Shown here in pieces: positions 1 to 6,508 of a stretch of 13,062 nt of DNA. The DNA comes from an uncultured Acidimicrobiales bacterium (GTDB taxonomy: Bacteria > Actinomycetota > Acidimicrobiia > Acidimicrobiales > Aldehydirespiratoraceae). The DNA is taken from assembly GCA_938091985.1 (NCBI GenBank), contig CALKOE010000506.1:1-13062 (forward strand), in the 5' to 3' direction. Every line of letters starts with the position of its first letter. The stretch's first letter is position 1. The notes under the pieces were generated by a model. The model had not been told where the DNA came from. It made no database searches and was given only the letters and a program-made list of their open reading frames with translations. The position numbers and the translations under genes were made by a program.

Positions 1-1174
1 GAATGGCGACATCGGCGGTCGGAATCGGATAGCCGACCGAATCGGGGTGAGCGGCAAGGAGGTCGTTGGGTGCATGGGTGGCAAGGCCGGCGCATTCGGT
101 GAGCCCGTAGCCGACCCCGACCGCCTGAGAAGCGTGGGGGAGCGCATCGCGGCAAGCTCGCTGGAGCTCCGGTGACCAGACGGACCCGCCACCGCCGATT
201 GACTGCACGCTCGAGGTGTCGTACTCGTGGAAGTTCGGGTGCTCGATGATCCGCCACATCTGGGTGGTGACCCCGCCCCATCCGGTGAGGCGGTGCTCCT
301 GGGTGAGCCGGAGCACCTTCTCGGGGTCGAATCGGCCAGTCGTCCACAGATTGCCGACTCCAGAGGCGACCGACGTGATCGCACCCGAGTGCAGCCCGGA
401 GATGTGAAAGAGCGGACTCGCAGCCAAGCGCAGCGGGGGAGCGCTCGGGCCCTCGCCCGACGAGGGGAAGCGCACGCCATCGCGGGCACCGACGATGAAT
501 GCACAACCGACATAGGCGAGGAAGTTGCGATGGGTGGTGATCGCTCCCTTGGGCCGACCGGTGGTGCCCGAGGTGAAGAGGATCGCGGCCGGGTCGTCCT
601 CGGCGATGGTTGCGTCGGGCAAGGGCGATCCGGCGAACTCTTCGAACAGCGGGGCGAGGTCGTCCTCCATGACGAGGACAGGCACCCCAGGGTCGCCGTC
701 GAGGCGTTCGAGACGACGACGATCGGCGATGAGCACCTTCGGCGTCGTGAGGTCGAGCCCGTAGCGAATCTCGTCACCGGTCCACCAGCCGTTCATCGCC
801 ACAGCGATCGCGCCCTGCGCCGCGCTGGCCCAGAACGACTGGATCCATTCCGGAGAGTTGGCGCCCAGGATGGCCACCCGATCTCCGGGTCCGACGCCGT
901 AACGCTCGCGCAGCGCGGTCCCGAGGGCCGCTGCCGATTCGATGTTCTCGGCGAACGTGGCCGCTCGGCCGTCGTCGAAGAGGTAGTAGCGCGCCGCGCC
1001 CTCGCCGTGGTTGGCCGAGGTCAGCAGCAGCTGGCGCAAGTTCGGCTGGCGGTTCTTGATCACCTTCATCGCGAGCCCGTTGACCGTCTCGGTCGTTGTC
1101 TCGAAGAAGCCGCCTGCATCCGTGAGGAATGCATCGACTTCGGGAATCGTCATGGCGGGTCCGACGGCGTTCAT
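1..1174 (-). CDS. AMP-forming acyl-CoA synthetase (FadD-like), N-terminal part
   Basis: This member of the ANL adenylating-enzyme superfamily would activate a carboxylic acid with ATP and load it onto CoA in the cytoplasm. The minus strand is open from 1174 to the left edge (about 391 residues), so the C-terminal domain with its catalytic lysine lies outside the window. The P-loop motif TSGTTGRPKG is at residues 201-210 and the adenylate motif GYGLTE at 355-360. I chose ATG 1174 because a TAGTTT hexamer sits 8 nt upstream, as at other starts here. The in-frame ATG at 1153 (MTIPEVDAFL) is the alternative; neither has a clear Shine-Dalgarno. The gene is divergent from the acyl-CoA dehydrogenase 66 bp away, a ligase/dehydrogenase pairing that suggests fatty-acid or related acid degradation. 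Family is secure; substrate is unknown. Confidence 0.93.
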   Translation of the reverse strand, partial: MNAVGPAMTIPEVDAFLTDAGGFFETTTETVNGLAMKVIKNRQPNLRQLLLTSANHGEGAARYYLFDDGRAATFAENIESAAALGTALRERYGVGPGDRVAILGANSPEWIQSFWASAAQGAIAVAMNGWWTGDEIRYGLDLTTPKVLIADRRRLERLDGDPGVPVLVMEDDLAPLFEEFAGSPLPDATIAEDDPAAILFTSGTTGRPKGAITTHRNFLAYVGCAFIVGARDGVRFPSSGEGPSAPPLRLAASPLFHISGLHSGAITSVASGVGNLWTTGRFDPEKVLRLTQEHRLTGWGGVTTQMWRIIEHPNFHEYDTSSVQSIGGGGSVWSPELQRACRDALPHASQAVGVGYGLTECAGLATHAPNDLLAAHPDSVGYPIPTADVAI

Positions 1175-1182
1175 GGGCGCAG

Positions 1183-1188
1183 AAACTA
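1183..1188 (-). promoter_or_regulatory. Candidate -10 box (TAGTTT), leaderless start of the acyl-CoA synthetase
   Basis: On the minus strand TAGTTT ends 8 nt before ATG 1174. The same geometry recurs at 1241, 2487, 6509, 7803, 8911 and 11642. It implies transcription starting at or next to the start codon. No convincing -35 was seen. Confidence 0.5.
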
Positions 1189-1226
1189 GCGCAGCGCCCG
1201 AATCTGATGCACCGTCAGGTTGTCGC

Positions 1227-1232
1227 TACGCT
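1227..1232 (+). promoter_or_regulatory. Candidate -10 box (TACGCT), leaderless start of the acyl-CoA dehydrogenase
   Basis: TACGCT ends 8 nt before ATG 1241 and no Shine-Dalgarno is visible. It shares the 66-bp divergent spacer with the -10 candidate of the acyl-CoA synthetase. Confidence 0.42.
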
Positions 1233-1240
1233 CACTCGCC

Positions 1241-2464
1241 ATGGACGTCCTGCTCGATCCCTCGCTCGAAACCTTCCGGGATGAAGTCCGCACATGGCTC
1301 GAAGAGCATGTGGTGGGCGAGTTCGCCAAGTGGCGTGGCTGCGGCCTGACCGGCCACGAGGACATCCCCATCGAGGTGCAGCTCGAGTGGGAGAAGGAGC
1401 TCGCTTCCGGCGGGTGGCTCGGGATCGACTTCCCTGAATGGATCGGCGGCCGCGGCTGCACGCTCGCCGAGCAGGTCGTGTTCTTCAAGACCTACGTCGA
1501 GGCGCGAGCCCCCGGGCGCCTTCCCAACATGGGCGTCACCCTGCTCGGGCCGACCTTGATGGCGTTCGGCGACGAAGCATTGCAGCGCCGATTCGTTCCC
1601 AAGATCCTCTCCGGCGAGGAGATGTGGTGCCAGGGGTACAGCGAACCCGACGCGGGCTCCGACCTCGCCAACGTCAAGACCCGGGCCGAACTGGTCGACG
1701 GGCAGTGGGTCATCAACGGCCAGAAGGTGTGGACGTCGCTCGCTCAGGTCGCCCACTATGCGTTTGTGGTGGCTCGCACCGAGCCCGGGTCGGAGCGCCA
1801 CGCGGGGCTCAGCTATCTGCTCGTGCCGATGGACCAACCCGGCGTCGAGATTCGGCCCATCGTCCAGATCACCGGTGGAAGTGAGTTCAACGAGACCTTC
1901 TTCAGCGATGCCGTCACCGACGAGGCGATGGTCGTCGGCGGTGTCGGTAACGGTTGGAAGGTTGCGATGGGCACGCTGGCCTTCGAGCGAGGCGCGTCGA
2001 CGCTCGGTCAGCAAGTGTCGTTTCGCCAGGAATTCGACGACATGGTCGAGATCGCCAAGACCAACGGCCGTTGGGACGACCCGGTGATTCGCCAGGAACT
2101 CATGGAGAGCTACATCCGCCTCGAGATCCTCCGCTACAACCAACTCCGCATGCTCACCGCGCTCACGAGCGACGGCGTGCCCGGACCTGAGATGTCGATC
2201 GGCAAGCTCTTCTGGGCCGGGTGGCACCGCCGCATGGGGGAGTTGCTCGTGCAGGTCAAGGGAGCGGCGGCGATGGTGGGCGACGAGTCCGCCCACGCCG
2301 GCCACGAGATCATTGGCGACGGCGACTACCCCGAGTACCGGGTCGACAAGGAACAGCGCACGTTCCTCTACAGCCGGGCTCACACGATCTACGGCGGATC
2401 GAACCAGGTGCAGCGCAATGTCATCGGTGAGCGTGTCCTCGGTCTGCCTCGCGAGCCCCGCTAG
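1241..2464 (+). CDS. Acyl-CoA dehydrogenase family protein (FadE-like)
   Basis: A predicted FAD-dependent enzyme of 407 residues that would introduce the alpha-beta double bond into an acyl-CoA, passing electrons to ETF. Visible family signatures are the FAD/substrate motif WCQGYSEPDAGSDLA (residues 129-143), a middle beta domain, and the C-terminal helical signature YGGSNQVQRNVIGERVLGLP from residue 384. Where medium-chain enzymes have the catalytic Glu (YEGT), this protein has Gly385. The base must therefore come from elsewhere, as known for isovaleryl- and long-chain-type enzymes, or from another subunit. ATG 1241 is preferred over the upstream in-frame TTG at 1220: the protein then begins MDVLLDPSLETFRDEVR, typical for the family, and a TACGCT box lies 8 nt upstream. 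It is divergent from the acyl-CoA synthetase, a likely pathway partner. Substrate is not deducible. Confidence 0.93.
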   Translation: MDVLLDPSLETFRDEVRTWLEEHVVGEFAKWRGCGLTGHEDIPIEVQLEWEKELASGGWLGIDFPEWIGGRGCTLAEQVVFFKTYVEARAPGRLPNMGVTLLGPTLMAFGDEALQRRFVPKILSGEEMWCQGYSEPDAGSDLANVKTRAELVDGQWVINGQKVWTSLAQVAHYAFVVARTEPGSERHAGLSYLLVPMDQPGVEIRPIVQITGGSEFNETFFSDAVTDEAMVVGGVGNGWKVAMGTLAFERGASTLGQQVSFRQEFDDMVEIAKTNGRWDDPVIRQELMESYIRLEILRYNQLRMLTALTSDGVPGPEMSIGKLFWAGWHRRMGELLVQVKGAAAMVGDESAHAGHEIIGDGDYPEYRVDKEQRTFLYSRAHTIYGGSNQVQRNVIGERVLGLPREPR

Positions 2465-2474
2465 CCGCGCTCGC

Positions 2475-2480
2475 TAGCAT
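2475..2480 (+). promoter_or_regulatory. Candidate -10 box (TAGCAT), leaderless start of the membrane protein gene
   Basis: TAGCAT ends 6 nt before ATG 2487, in the 22-bp gap after the acyl-CoA dehydrogenase stop. The membrane protein may therefore have its own transcript even though it could also be read from the upstream gene. Confidence 0.5.
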
Positions 2481-2486
2481 CGCTCC

Positions 2487-3308
2487 ATGGGCAGAATCGC
2501 AAACACTTGGCAGCTGGCAAAGGTTTCCTGGGCGGTGTTGCGCCAGGACCGCGAGCTCTTGCTGATTCCGGTGTTGTCGTTCGTGTCATCGCTGGTCGTT
2601 CTCGGGGCCCTTCTGGTCCCCACGCTGGCCGTGCTCGACACGAGCGCTGGTGAAGATCAATCTAACCCGGCCCTCGCGGTCATTGGCATCGTTGCCGTCC
2701 TCGCGCTCAGCATCATCAGCGTCTTCTTCAACGGTGCACTCGTCGCCGGTGCCTACGAGCGGATGTCGGGCGGCGACCCGACCGTGAGTTCCGCGATGCG
2801 CCGCGCGATGGCGCGGCTCGGCGGCCTGTTGCCGTGGGCCCTGCTCACCGCAACTGTCGGACTCGTTCTGCAGGCAATTCGTGAACGAGCCGGTTTCCTC
2901 GGCGACATGATGACCCGACTCGCCGGCGCAGCTTGGGACGTCGTCACCTTCCTGGTCGTTCCGGCGATCGTCATCGGCGAGAACTCGGCGGTCGATGGCC
3001 TGAAGCAGTCGGGCTCGCTGTTGAAGCAGACATGGGGCGAGAACCTGGCGGCCCGGGTGGGCTTCGGTCTTCTGGGGATGCTGGCGATGATCCCTGCGGT
3101 CCTGGTGATCGCGCTTACCGGAGCGTTGGGCGGCGTCGCCCTTGCCGCTGGCATCGTCGTGGCCGTGCTCTACGTGGCGCTGGTGGTGGTGGTGATGACC
3201 GCGCTCAACGCGGTGTTCCAGACCGCGCTTTACCTCTACGCAACCACGGGCTCCGTGCCGAACGGCTACGAGAACTCGAGTCTGCGCAACAGCTTCTCGC
3301 GCCGGTAG
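2487..3308 (+). CDS. Multi-pass membrane protein, DUF6159-like
   Basis: A 273-residue integral membrane protein of unknown function. Hydrophobic segments lie roughly at residues 24-47, 62-88, 112-130, 148-164 and 190-250, the last long enough for two or three passes. The N-terminus reads MGRIANTWQLAKVSWAVL, followed by a charged RQDRELL turn into the first helix. I associate this start and the later conserved loop (VVPAIVIGENSAVDGLKQS) with the DUF6159 group; this is recall, not a search. The central loop with AYERMSGGDPTVSSAMRRA should be cytoplasmic by the positive-inside rule. It has no signal peptide or catalytic motif. It follows the dehydrogenase by 22 bp but has its own TAGCAT box 6 nt before the ATG. 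It converges on the pilin gene with a 7-bp gap and no visible terminator. Confidence 0.85.
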   Translation: MGRIANTWQLAKVSWAVLRQDRELLLIPVLSFVSSLVVLGALLVPTLAVLDTSAGEDQSNPALAVIGIVAVLALSIISVFFNGALVAGAYERMSGGDPTVSSAMRRAMARLGGLLPWALLTATVGLVLQAIRERAGFLGDMMTRLAGAAWDVVTFLVVPAIVIGENSAVDGLKQSGSLLKQTWGENLAARVGFGLLGMLAMIPAVLVIALTGALGGVALAAGIVVAVLYVALVVVVMTALNAVFQTALYLYATTGSVPNGYENSSLRNSFSRR

Positions 3309-3315
3309 CTCTGGC

Positions 3316-3498
3316 TCAGCCGAGTTCGGAGACAGCCTCGGAGAAGGACGCCGAGGTTGTCTCGCCCAGCGCCGTCACTGCGGCGATGCACACCATCGCC
3401 AGCAGGGCCAGAAGAAGGGCGTATTCGACGAGGCTGGCGCCCCGTTCGTCTTCGATCCGTGACTGGATCCACGCCTGGAGTTGTACGTAGGCAAACAT
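3316..3498 (-). CDS. Flp/Fap-type pilin (class III prepilin), 60 residues
   Basis: A small structural pilin subunit of the Tad/Flp type IVb pilus family. After a short charged leader (about 20 residues, ending IEDERG) comes the class III prepilin peptidase site: cleavage is expected after Gly20, giving ASLVEY with Glu at +5 and Tyr at +6. A hydrophobic helix of about 22 residues (ALLLALLAMVCIAAVTALG) and a short polar tail follow. ATG 3498 gives the usual pilin length. An in-frame GTG at 3531 with AAGGAG (3535-3540) only 3 nt before it is an alternative giving 71 residues; the ATG itself has only GGTGAG 12 nt upstream. No tad, cpa or rcp assembly gene is in the window, so it looks like an orphan pilin. 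It lies 88 bp downstream of the crotonase on the same strand and is probably transcribed separately. Confidence 0.86.
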   Translation of the reverse strand: MFAYVQLQAWIQSRIEDERGASLVEYALLLALLAMVCIAAVTALGETTSASFSEAVSELG

Positions 3499-3586
3499 CG
3501 TTGGACTGCTCTCACCGCGAATTGGACTCACTTTCTCCTTCGGCGGCTGAACAGCGCTCATTGATGGGCCGTTCGACCCAGCGAGG

Positions 3587-4540
3587 TCAACCGACTTCGT
3601 CGACCAGCCCCCACGCATGAGCGGTGTCGGCATCGATCTCGACATCCGACAGAAGCCACTCGAGCGTGCGTTGGCGGCCGATACGAGCCGGGATGCTGAC
3701 GGTGCCGCCGGCACCGGGCATCAGCCCCATGCGGGTCTCGGGCAGCCGGAAGCGGGCGTCGGGGCTCGCCTTCACCCGATGGCAGAACGCGGCAAGCTCG
3801 ACTCCAGCGCCAACGCACGGGCCGTGAACCGACGCGGTGACGCGGTCGGCGAGGGACGCGAGCCAGGGAGCGACGTTCGCGCTCGATCGGATCAGGTGCG
3901 CGGTGGCCGGATCAGTCACAGTCCCGAACTCCGCCGGGTCGCCGCCCGCGCAGAACGCAGACCCTGCGCCTCTCAGCCGGATCGGCCCTGAATCTGCGAT
4001 CGAGAGGGCTCGCAGCACCTCCACCAGTTCGTCACGCATCCGCGCGTCGAGGAGGTTGCGAAGCTTCGGCCGGTCGAGCGTGACGACGACAGCGCCGTCG
4101 ATCTCTTCCACCGTGACGCGAGGCGAATCGTCCTTTCGCACCCGGCGGCCTCGTGCCGTGAGCCAGTCGGCGAACTCGGGGCCGCTCTGCAGCGTGGCGT
4201 AGGCCAGCGACTCGATGGCGAGCCCGTCGGCCAGCGAGCGCTCGGAGGTGAGTCGAAGCGTCTGCGCGGTCACCACTGCGGCGTGCGGAGCGGCTCGAAT
4301 GCCGTCGACCACCGCATCGGGGTTCTCGGTGGCGACGTCCCAGCGCGCGTCCGGCCCGGTGCCGCAGCCGATCGCCACCACGGGGAGTTCGCTCAGGCGG
4401 GAGGCGATCTCCGTGCCAGGGTCGTCGCCGAGATCGACGACGACTGCGGCGACGCCATGGGCGGCGCCGGCCAGCCGGTCGAGGTCTGGATTCGCGAGCG
4501 CAGCCCGGGCCTGCTCACCCGACCAGAGCTCGATCTGCAT
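3587..4540 (-). CDS. Enoyl-CoA hydratase/isomerase family protein with rearranged crotonase fold
   Basis: A crotonase-superfamily enzyme of 317 residues, expected to hydrate or isomerise an enoyl-CoA. The catalytic core spans about residues 141-317. The oxyanion-hole motif AFCAGGD is at 195-201, and both glutamates of classical hydratases are present: Glu248 in GAGVELAAF and Glu268 in LPETRMGLMPGAGG. Their 20-residue spacing equals that of Glu144/Glu164 in rat mitochondrial hydratase. The chain stops right after GLVDEVG, where canonical family members continue for about 60 residues of helices. Sequence resembling those missing helices (ADGLAIESLAYATLQSG then PEFADWL) is at residues 104-127, before the core, preceded by a weak crotonase-like segment at 30-60. 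Start ATG 4540 is used because its A is the last base of the ligase stop codon (TGATG), implying translational coupling. Activity is likely, substrate unknown. Confidence 0.9.
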   Translation of the reverse strand: MQIELWSGEQARAALANPDLDRLAGAAHGVAAVVVDLGDDPGTEIASRLSELPVVAIGCGTGPDARWDVATENPDAVVDGIRAAPHAAVVTAQTLRLTSERSLADGLAIESLAYATLQSGPEFADWLTARGRRVRKDDSPRVTVEEIDGAVVVTLDRPKLRNLLDARMRDELVEVLRALSIADSGPIRLRGAGSAFCAGGDPAEFGTVTDPATAHLIRSSANVAPWLASLADRVTASVHGPCVGAGVELAAFCHRVKASPDARFRLPETRMGLMPGAGGTVSIPARIGRQRTLEWLLSDVEIDADTAHAWGLVDEVG

Positions 4541-6057
4541 CAATCCGCCGGATCGTCGCCGAGGTGGGCGTAGTTCTCGCGCAGGACCCGACGCAGCAGC
4601 TTGCCGGTGTCGTTGTAGGGCAGCTCGTCGACAAACTCGACGTGTGCGGGAACCCGGCTCGATCGCAGACGTGATCGCACGAGGTCCGGGAGTTCTGAGC
4701 CGGGGCACTCGGCGGCGGGCACGATGACGGCCACGACCTTCTCGCCCCATTCGGTGTCGGGCACGCCGATCGCGGCGGCTTCCTTCACACGCTCATCGGT
4801 GAGCAGCACGTCTTCGATCTCTCCGGGCGACAGGTTCTCGCCGCCGCGGATGATCACGTCGTCGTTGCGGCCCTGGACGAAGAGATAGCCGCCCTCGTCG
4901 ATGAACCCGCCGTCACGTGTGGGGAACCACCCGTCGTTGTTGAGCAGTGAGCCCTTCTCGAGGTATTCGCCGGAGACCTGTTCGCCGCGAACGAAGATCT
5001 CGCCGACTTCGCCCGATGCCACCTCGTTGAAGTCGTCGTCTCGAATGGAGACCTCCACGCCCGGCAGCGGTCGTCCCGCGGACTTCAGTCGGGCTCGCTC
5101 GCCTTCGTCGTCGCTGTATTGAGCGACGCGATGATCGTCGGGGCCGAGCAGTGCGATTGTCGAGCTGGTCTCAGTGAGGCCGTAGGCATTCACGAAGTTG
5201 GTGATGGGGAAGAGGTCGAGTGCCCGACGGATCACAGGTTCGGGCATCTTGCCGCCGCCGTATGAGAGAGCTCGCACGCCGAGCAGCGGCTCGCCTCCGC
5301 GGGCGTCGAGCGCCTCGACGATCCGAGCGAGCATGGTCGGGACCACCATGGCGTGGGTGACGCCTTCGGCCTCGACCGTGTCGATCCATGTGTCGGCGTC
5401 GAACTTGGGAAGCTGCACGATGCGACGACCCGCATAGACCGATGACAGCATCGCCGACACGCCAGCGACGTGATACGGCGGCACGCTCACGATGGTCGCT
5501 TCGTCTTCGCCGGCGCCCATGAACTCGACCGAGCCGAGGATGTAGGAGACGAGGTGCTTGTGGCGCAGCACGGCCGACTTGGGTGCGCCGGTGGTGCCGC
5601 TGGTGAAGAGCAGGACGGCGATGTCTTCGGCGTCCATCGACCAGTCGCCGGATTCGGTGGCCGGGGCGCCGCCGGAACGGTCGCCGATGAAGTGGTCGCG
5701 GGTGACGGCGGTGAGGCCATCGACGCCAGCGAGGCGCACAGCCCCCGCATCGTCACCGATCGCAACGCCGGGGGCGCTTCGTTCAGCGAGTGATCGGAGA
5801 TCGTCATCGGGCAAGCGGTAGTTGAGCGGGACGTAGGGCATCCCGGCCCAGGCTGCGCCGAAGAGCGCGACCGGAACGGCCGGGCTCGACTCATCACACA
5901 ACACGACTTTGGTGCCCGGGTCGGCTCGGAAGCGAGCCGCTGCCTCGCCGGCCTGCTCGAAGAGTTGGCGATAGGTGAGTCCGCCGTCGACCGATCCGAC
6001 CGCGACGCGGTCTTCCAGGCCGTTCGCGGCCATCTCGAGCAGCATCATGAGGTTCAT
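4540..6057 (-). CDS. AMP-binding acyl-CoA ligase
   Basis: A complete ANL-superfamily ligase of 505 residues, predicted to make an acyl-CoA from acid, ATP and CoA. The phosphate-binding motif is TSGTTGAPKS at residues 152-161: Ser replaces the usual final Gly, but the Lys is kept. NAYGLTET is the adenylate motif. The hinge and CoA-domain motif RDGGFIDEGGYLFVQGRNDD with IIRGGENLSPGEIED follows. The C-terminal catalytic Lys486 is in YNDTGKLLRR. ATG 6057 (MNLMMLLEMAANGLEDR) is chosen because extension further upstream would overlap the small gene ahead. No good Shine-Dalgarno is seen. The gene is 19 bp downstream of the 101-residue protein gene and overlaps the crotonase start by one base, so the three form an operon. 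The acid substrate cannot be read from the sequence. Confidence 0.94.
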   Translation of the reverse strand: MNLMMLLEMAANGLEDRVAVGSVDGGLTYRQLFEQAGEAAARFRADPGTKVVLCDESSPAVPVALFGAAWAGMPYVPLNYRLPDDDLRSLAERSAPGVAIGDDAGAVRLAGVDGLTAVTRDHFIGDRSGGAPATESGDWSMDAEDIAVLLFTSGTTGAPKSAVLRHKHLVSYILGSVEFMGAGEDEATIVSVPPYHVAGVSAMLSSVYAGRRIVQLPKFDADTWIDTVEAEGVTHAMVVPTMLARIVEALDARGGEPLLGVRALSYGGGKMPEPVIRRALDLFPITNFVNAYGLTETSSTIALLGPDDHRVAQYSDDEGERARLKSAGRPLPGVEVSIRDDDFNEVASGEVGEIFVRGEQVSGEYLEKGSLLNNDGWFPTRDGGFIDEGGYLFVQGRNDDVIIRGGENLSPGEIEDVLLTDERVKEAAAIGVPDTEWGEKVVAVIVPAAECPGSELPDLVRSRLRSSRVPAHVEFVDELPYNDTGKLLRRVLRENYAHLGDDPAD

Positions 6058-6076
6058 GGCTGAAACCGAGGTGAAG

Positions 6077-6382
6077 TCAGTCGGACGCAGGAAGCGTCTT
6101 TGCCTGGGCCACGGCGAGGGCGGAGCCGCCGACGCCGAGCGAGCCGTCGCCGGCCTTCGTGGCGAGGAGCTCGATGGTGTCGGCTTCGTCGGAATAGCGC
6201 TTGCCGAGCAGCGTGCCTTCGGCGGCATCGGCGGCAGGTGCGCCGGCAACCTCGCCGGTGCCGGCAGCGACCATCGCGGCCCCGCCACAGGTCAGGTCGG
6301 CTTCGCCAGCGCCCTTGACGACAATGACCTCCGTCGTGCAGACCGTGCTCTGGAAACGAGCGCCAGGCTTCAATTCGACCAT
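6077..6382 (-). CDS. Conserved-looking 101-residue protein of unknown function
   Basis: I cannot name this family. It opens the ligase-crotonase operon. The protein is small, soluble and has no signal peptide or membrane helix. It starts MVELKPGARFQS, has a beta-rich N-terminal half with two cysteines (Cys15 in VCTTEVIVVKG, Cys32 in DLTCGGAAM), an Ala/Gly-rich middle, then GTLLGKRYSDEADTIELLATKAGDGSL and a terminal LPASD. From memory, proteins with the VELKPG, LxCGG and GTLLGKRY pattern sit near AMP-ligase genes in other actinobacteria, but I could not check this. ATG 6382 is well supported: GGAG (6390-6393 on the minus strand) lies 7 nt upstream. Possible roles are metal- or acyl-binding helper or regulator of the ligase; this is guesswork. 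Confidence 0.8.
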   Translation of the reverse strand: MVELKPGARFQSTVCTTEVIVVKGAGEADLTCGGAAMVAAGTGEVAGAPAADAAEGTLLGKRYSDEADTIELLATKAGDGSLGVGGSALAVAQAKTLPASD

Positions 6383-6389
6383 GTGGGTT

Positions 6390-6393
6390 CTCC
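6390..6393 (-). promoter_or_regulatory. Ribosome binding site (GGAG) of the 101-residue protein gene
   Basis: On the minus strand the leader reads GAGGAGAACCCAC before ATG 6382, placing GGAG 7 nt from the start. This leadered start contrasts with the leaderless pattern of most other genes here and confirms the small gene is translated. Confidence 0.7.
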
Positions 6394-6408
6394 TCGGAAC
6401 ATGTCGGT

Positions 6409-6432
6409 TTCACCCAGCGATGTGTGGGCGAA
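6409..6432. promoter_or_regulatory. Candidate operator: 24-bp interrupted palindrome in the divergent spacer
   Basis: Outer half-sites TTC-a-CCCA (6409-6416) and TGGG-c-GAA (6425-6432) are inverted repeats with 7 of 8 positions paired around an 8-bp centre. The site lies in the 126-bp spacer between the minus-strand operon and the CoA-transferase gene. The linked TetR protein is the natural candidate ligand, but nothing in the sequence proves it. Confidence 0.35.
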
Positions 6433-6433
6433 C

Positions 6434-6446
6434 CTCCAGTATGGAG
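6434..6446. repeat. Short perfect inverted repeat CTCCA-gta-TGGAG
   Basis: Five-base arms with a 3-bp centre lie just beyond the 24-bp palindrome. A 9-bp direct repeat, GGGCGAACC, also occurs at 6426-6434 and 6462-6470 in this spacer. These could be secondary regulator sites or chance in GC-rich DNA. Confidence 0.25.
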
Positions 6447-6494
6447 CGCAGAACGGAGTCGGGGCGAACCGGTCGGCGTCGCAGCGGCCCGCGC

Positions 6495-6500
6495 TAGCGT
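6495..6500 (+). promoter_or_regulatory. Candidate -10 box (TAGCGT), leaderless start of the CoA-transferase
   Basis: TAGCGT ends 8 nt before ATG 6509. It supports 6509 rather than the upstream in-frame ATG at 6401, which would place about 36 unlike-looking residues in front of the protein. Confidence 0.5.
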
Positions 6501-6508
6501 TCGAGGCG

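Noticed and set aside
227..1189. A 320-codon plus-strand frame at the left end
   Set aside because: It is the complement of the acyl-CoA synthetase, whose motifs are unmistakable on the minus strand.
1232..2383. A 383-codon minus-strand frame opposite the acyl-CoA dehydrogenase
   Set aside because: The translation is rich in His, Leu and Val-Asp repeats without any family pattern, and the opposite strand encodes a clear dehydrogenase.
4541..4750. Extended N-terminus of the crotonase frame back to 4750
   Set aside because: It would overlap about 210 bp of the ligase C-terminal domain with an Arg-rich translation. The TGATG-coupled ATG at 4540 is far better.
5975..6508. N-terminal extension of the CoA-transferase frame back to 5975 or to ATG 6401
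   Set aside because: The extension to 5975 runs antisense through the 101-residue gene and into the ligase. The 6401 start adds residues with no family resemblance, while 6509 has a -10-like box at the usual distance.
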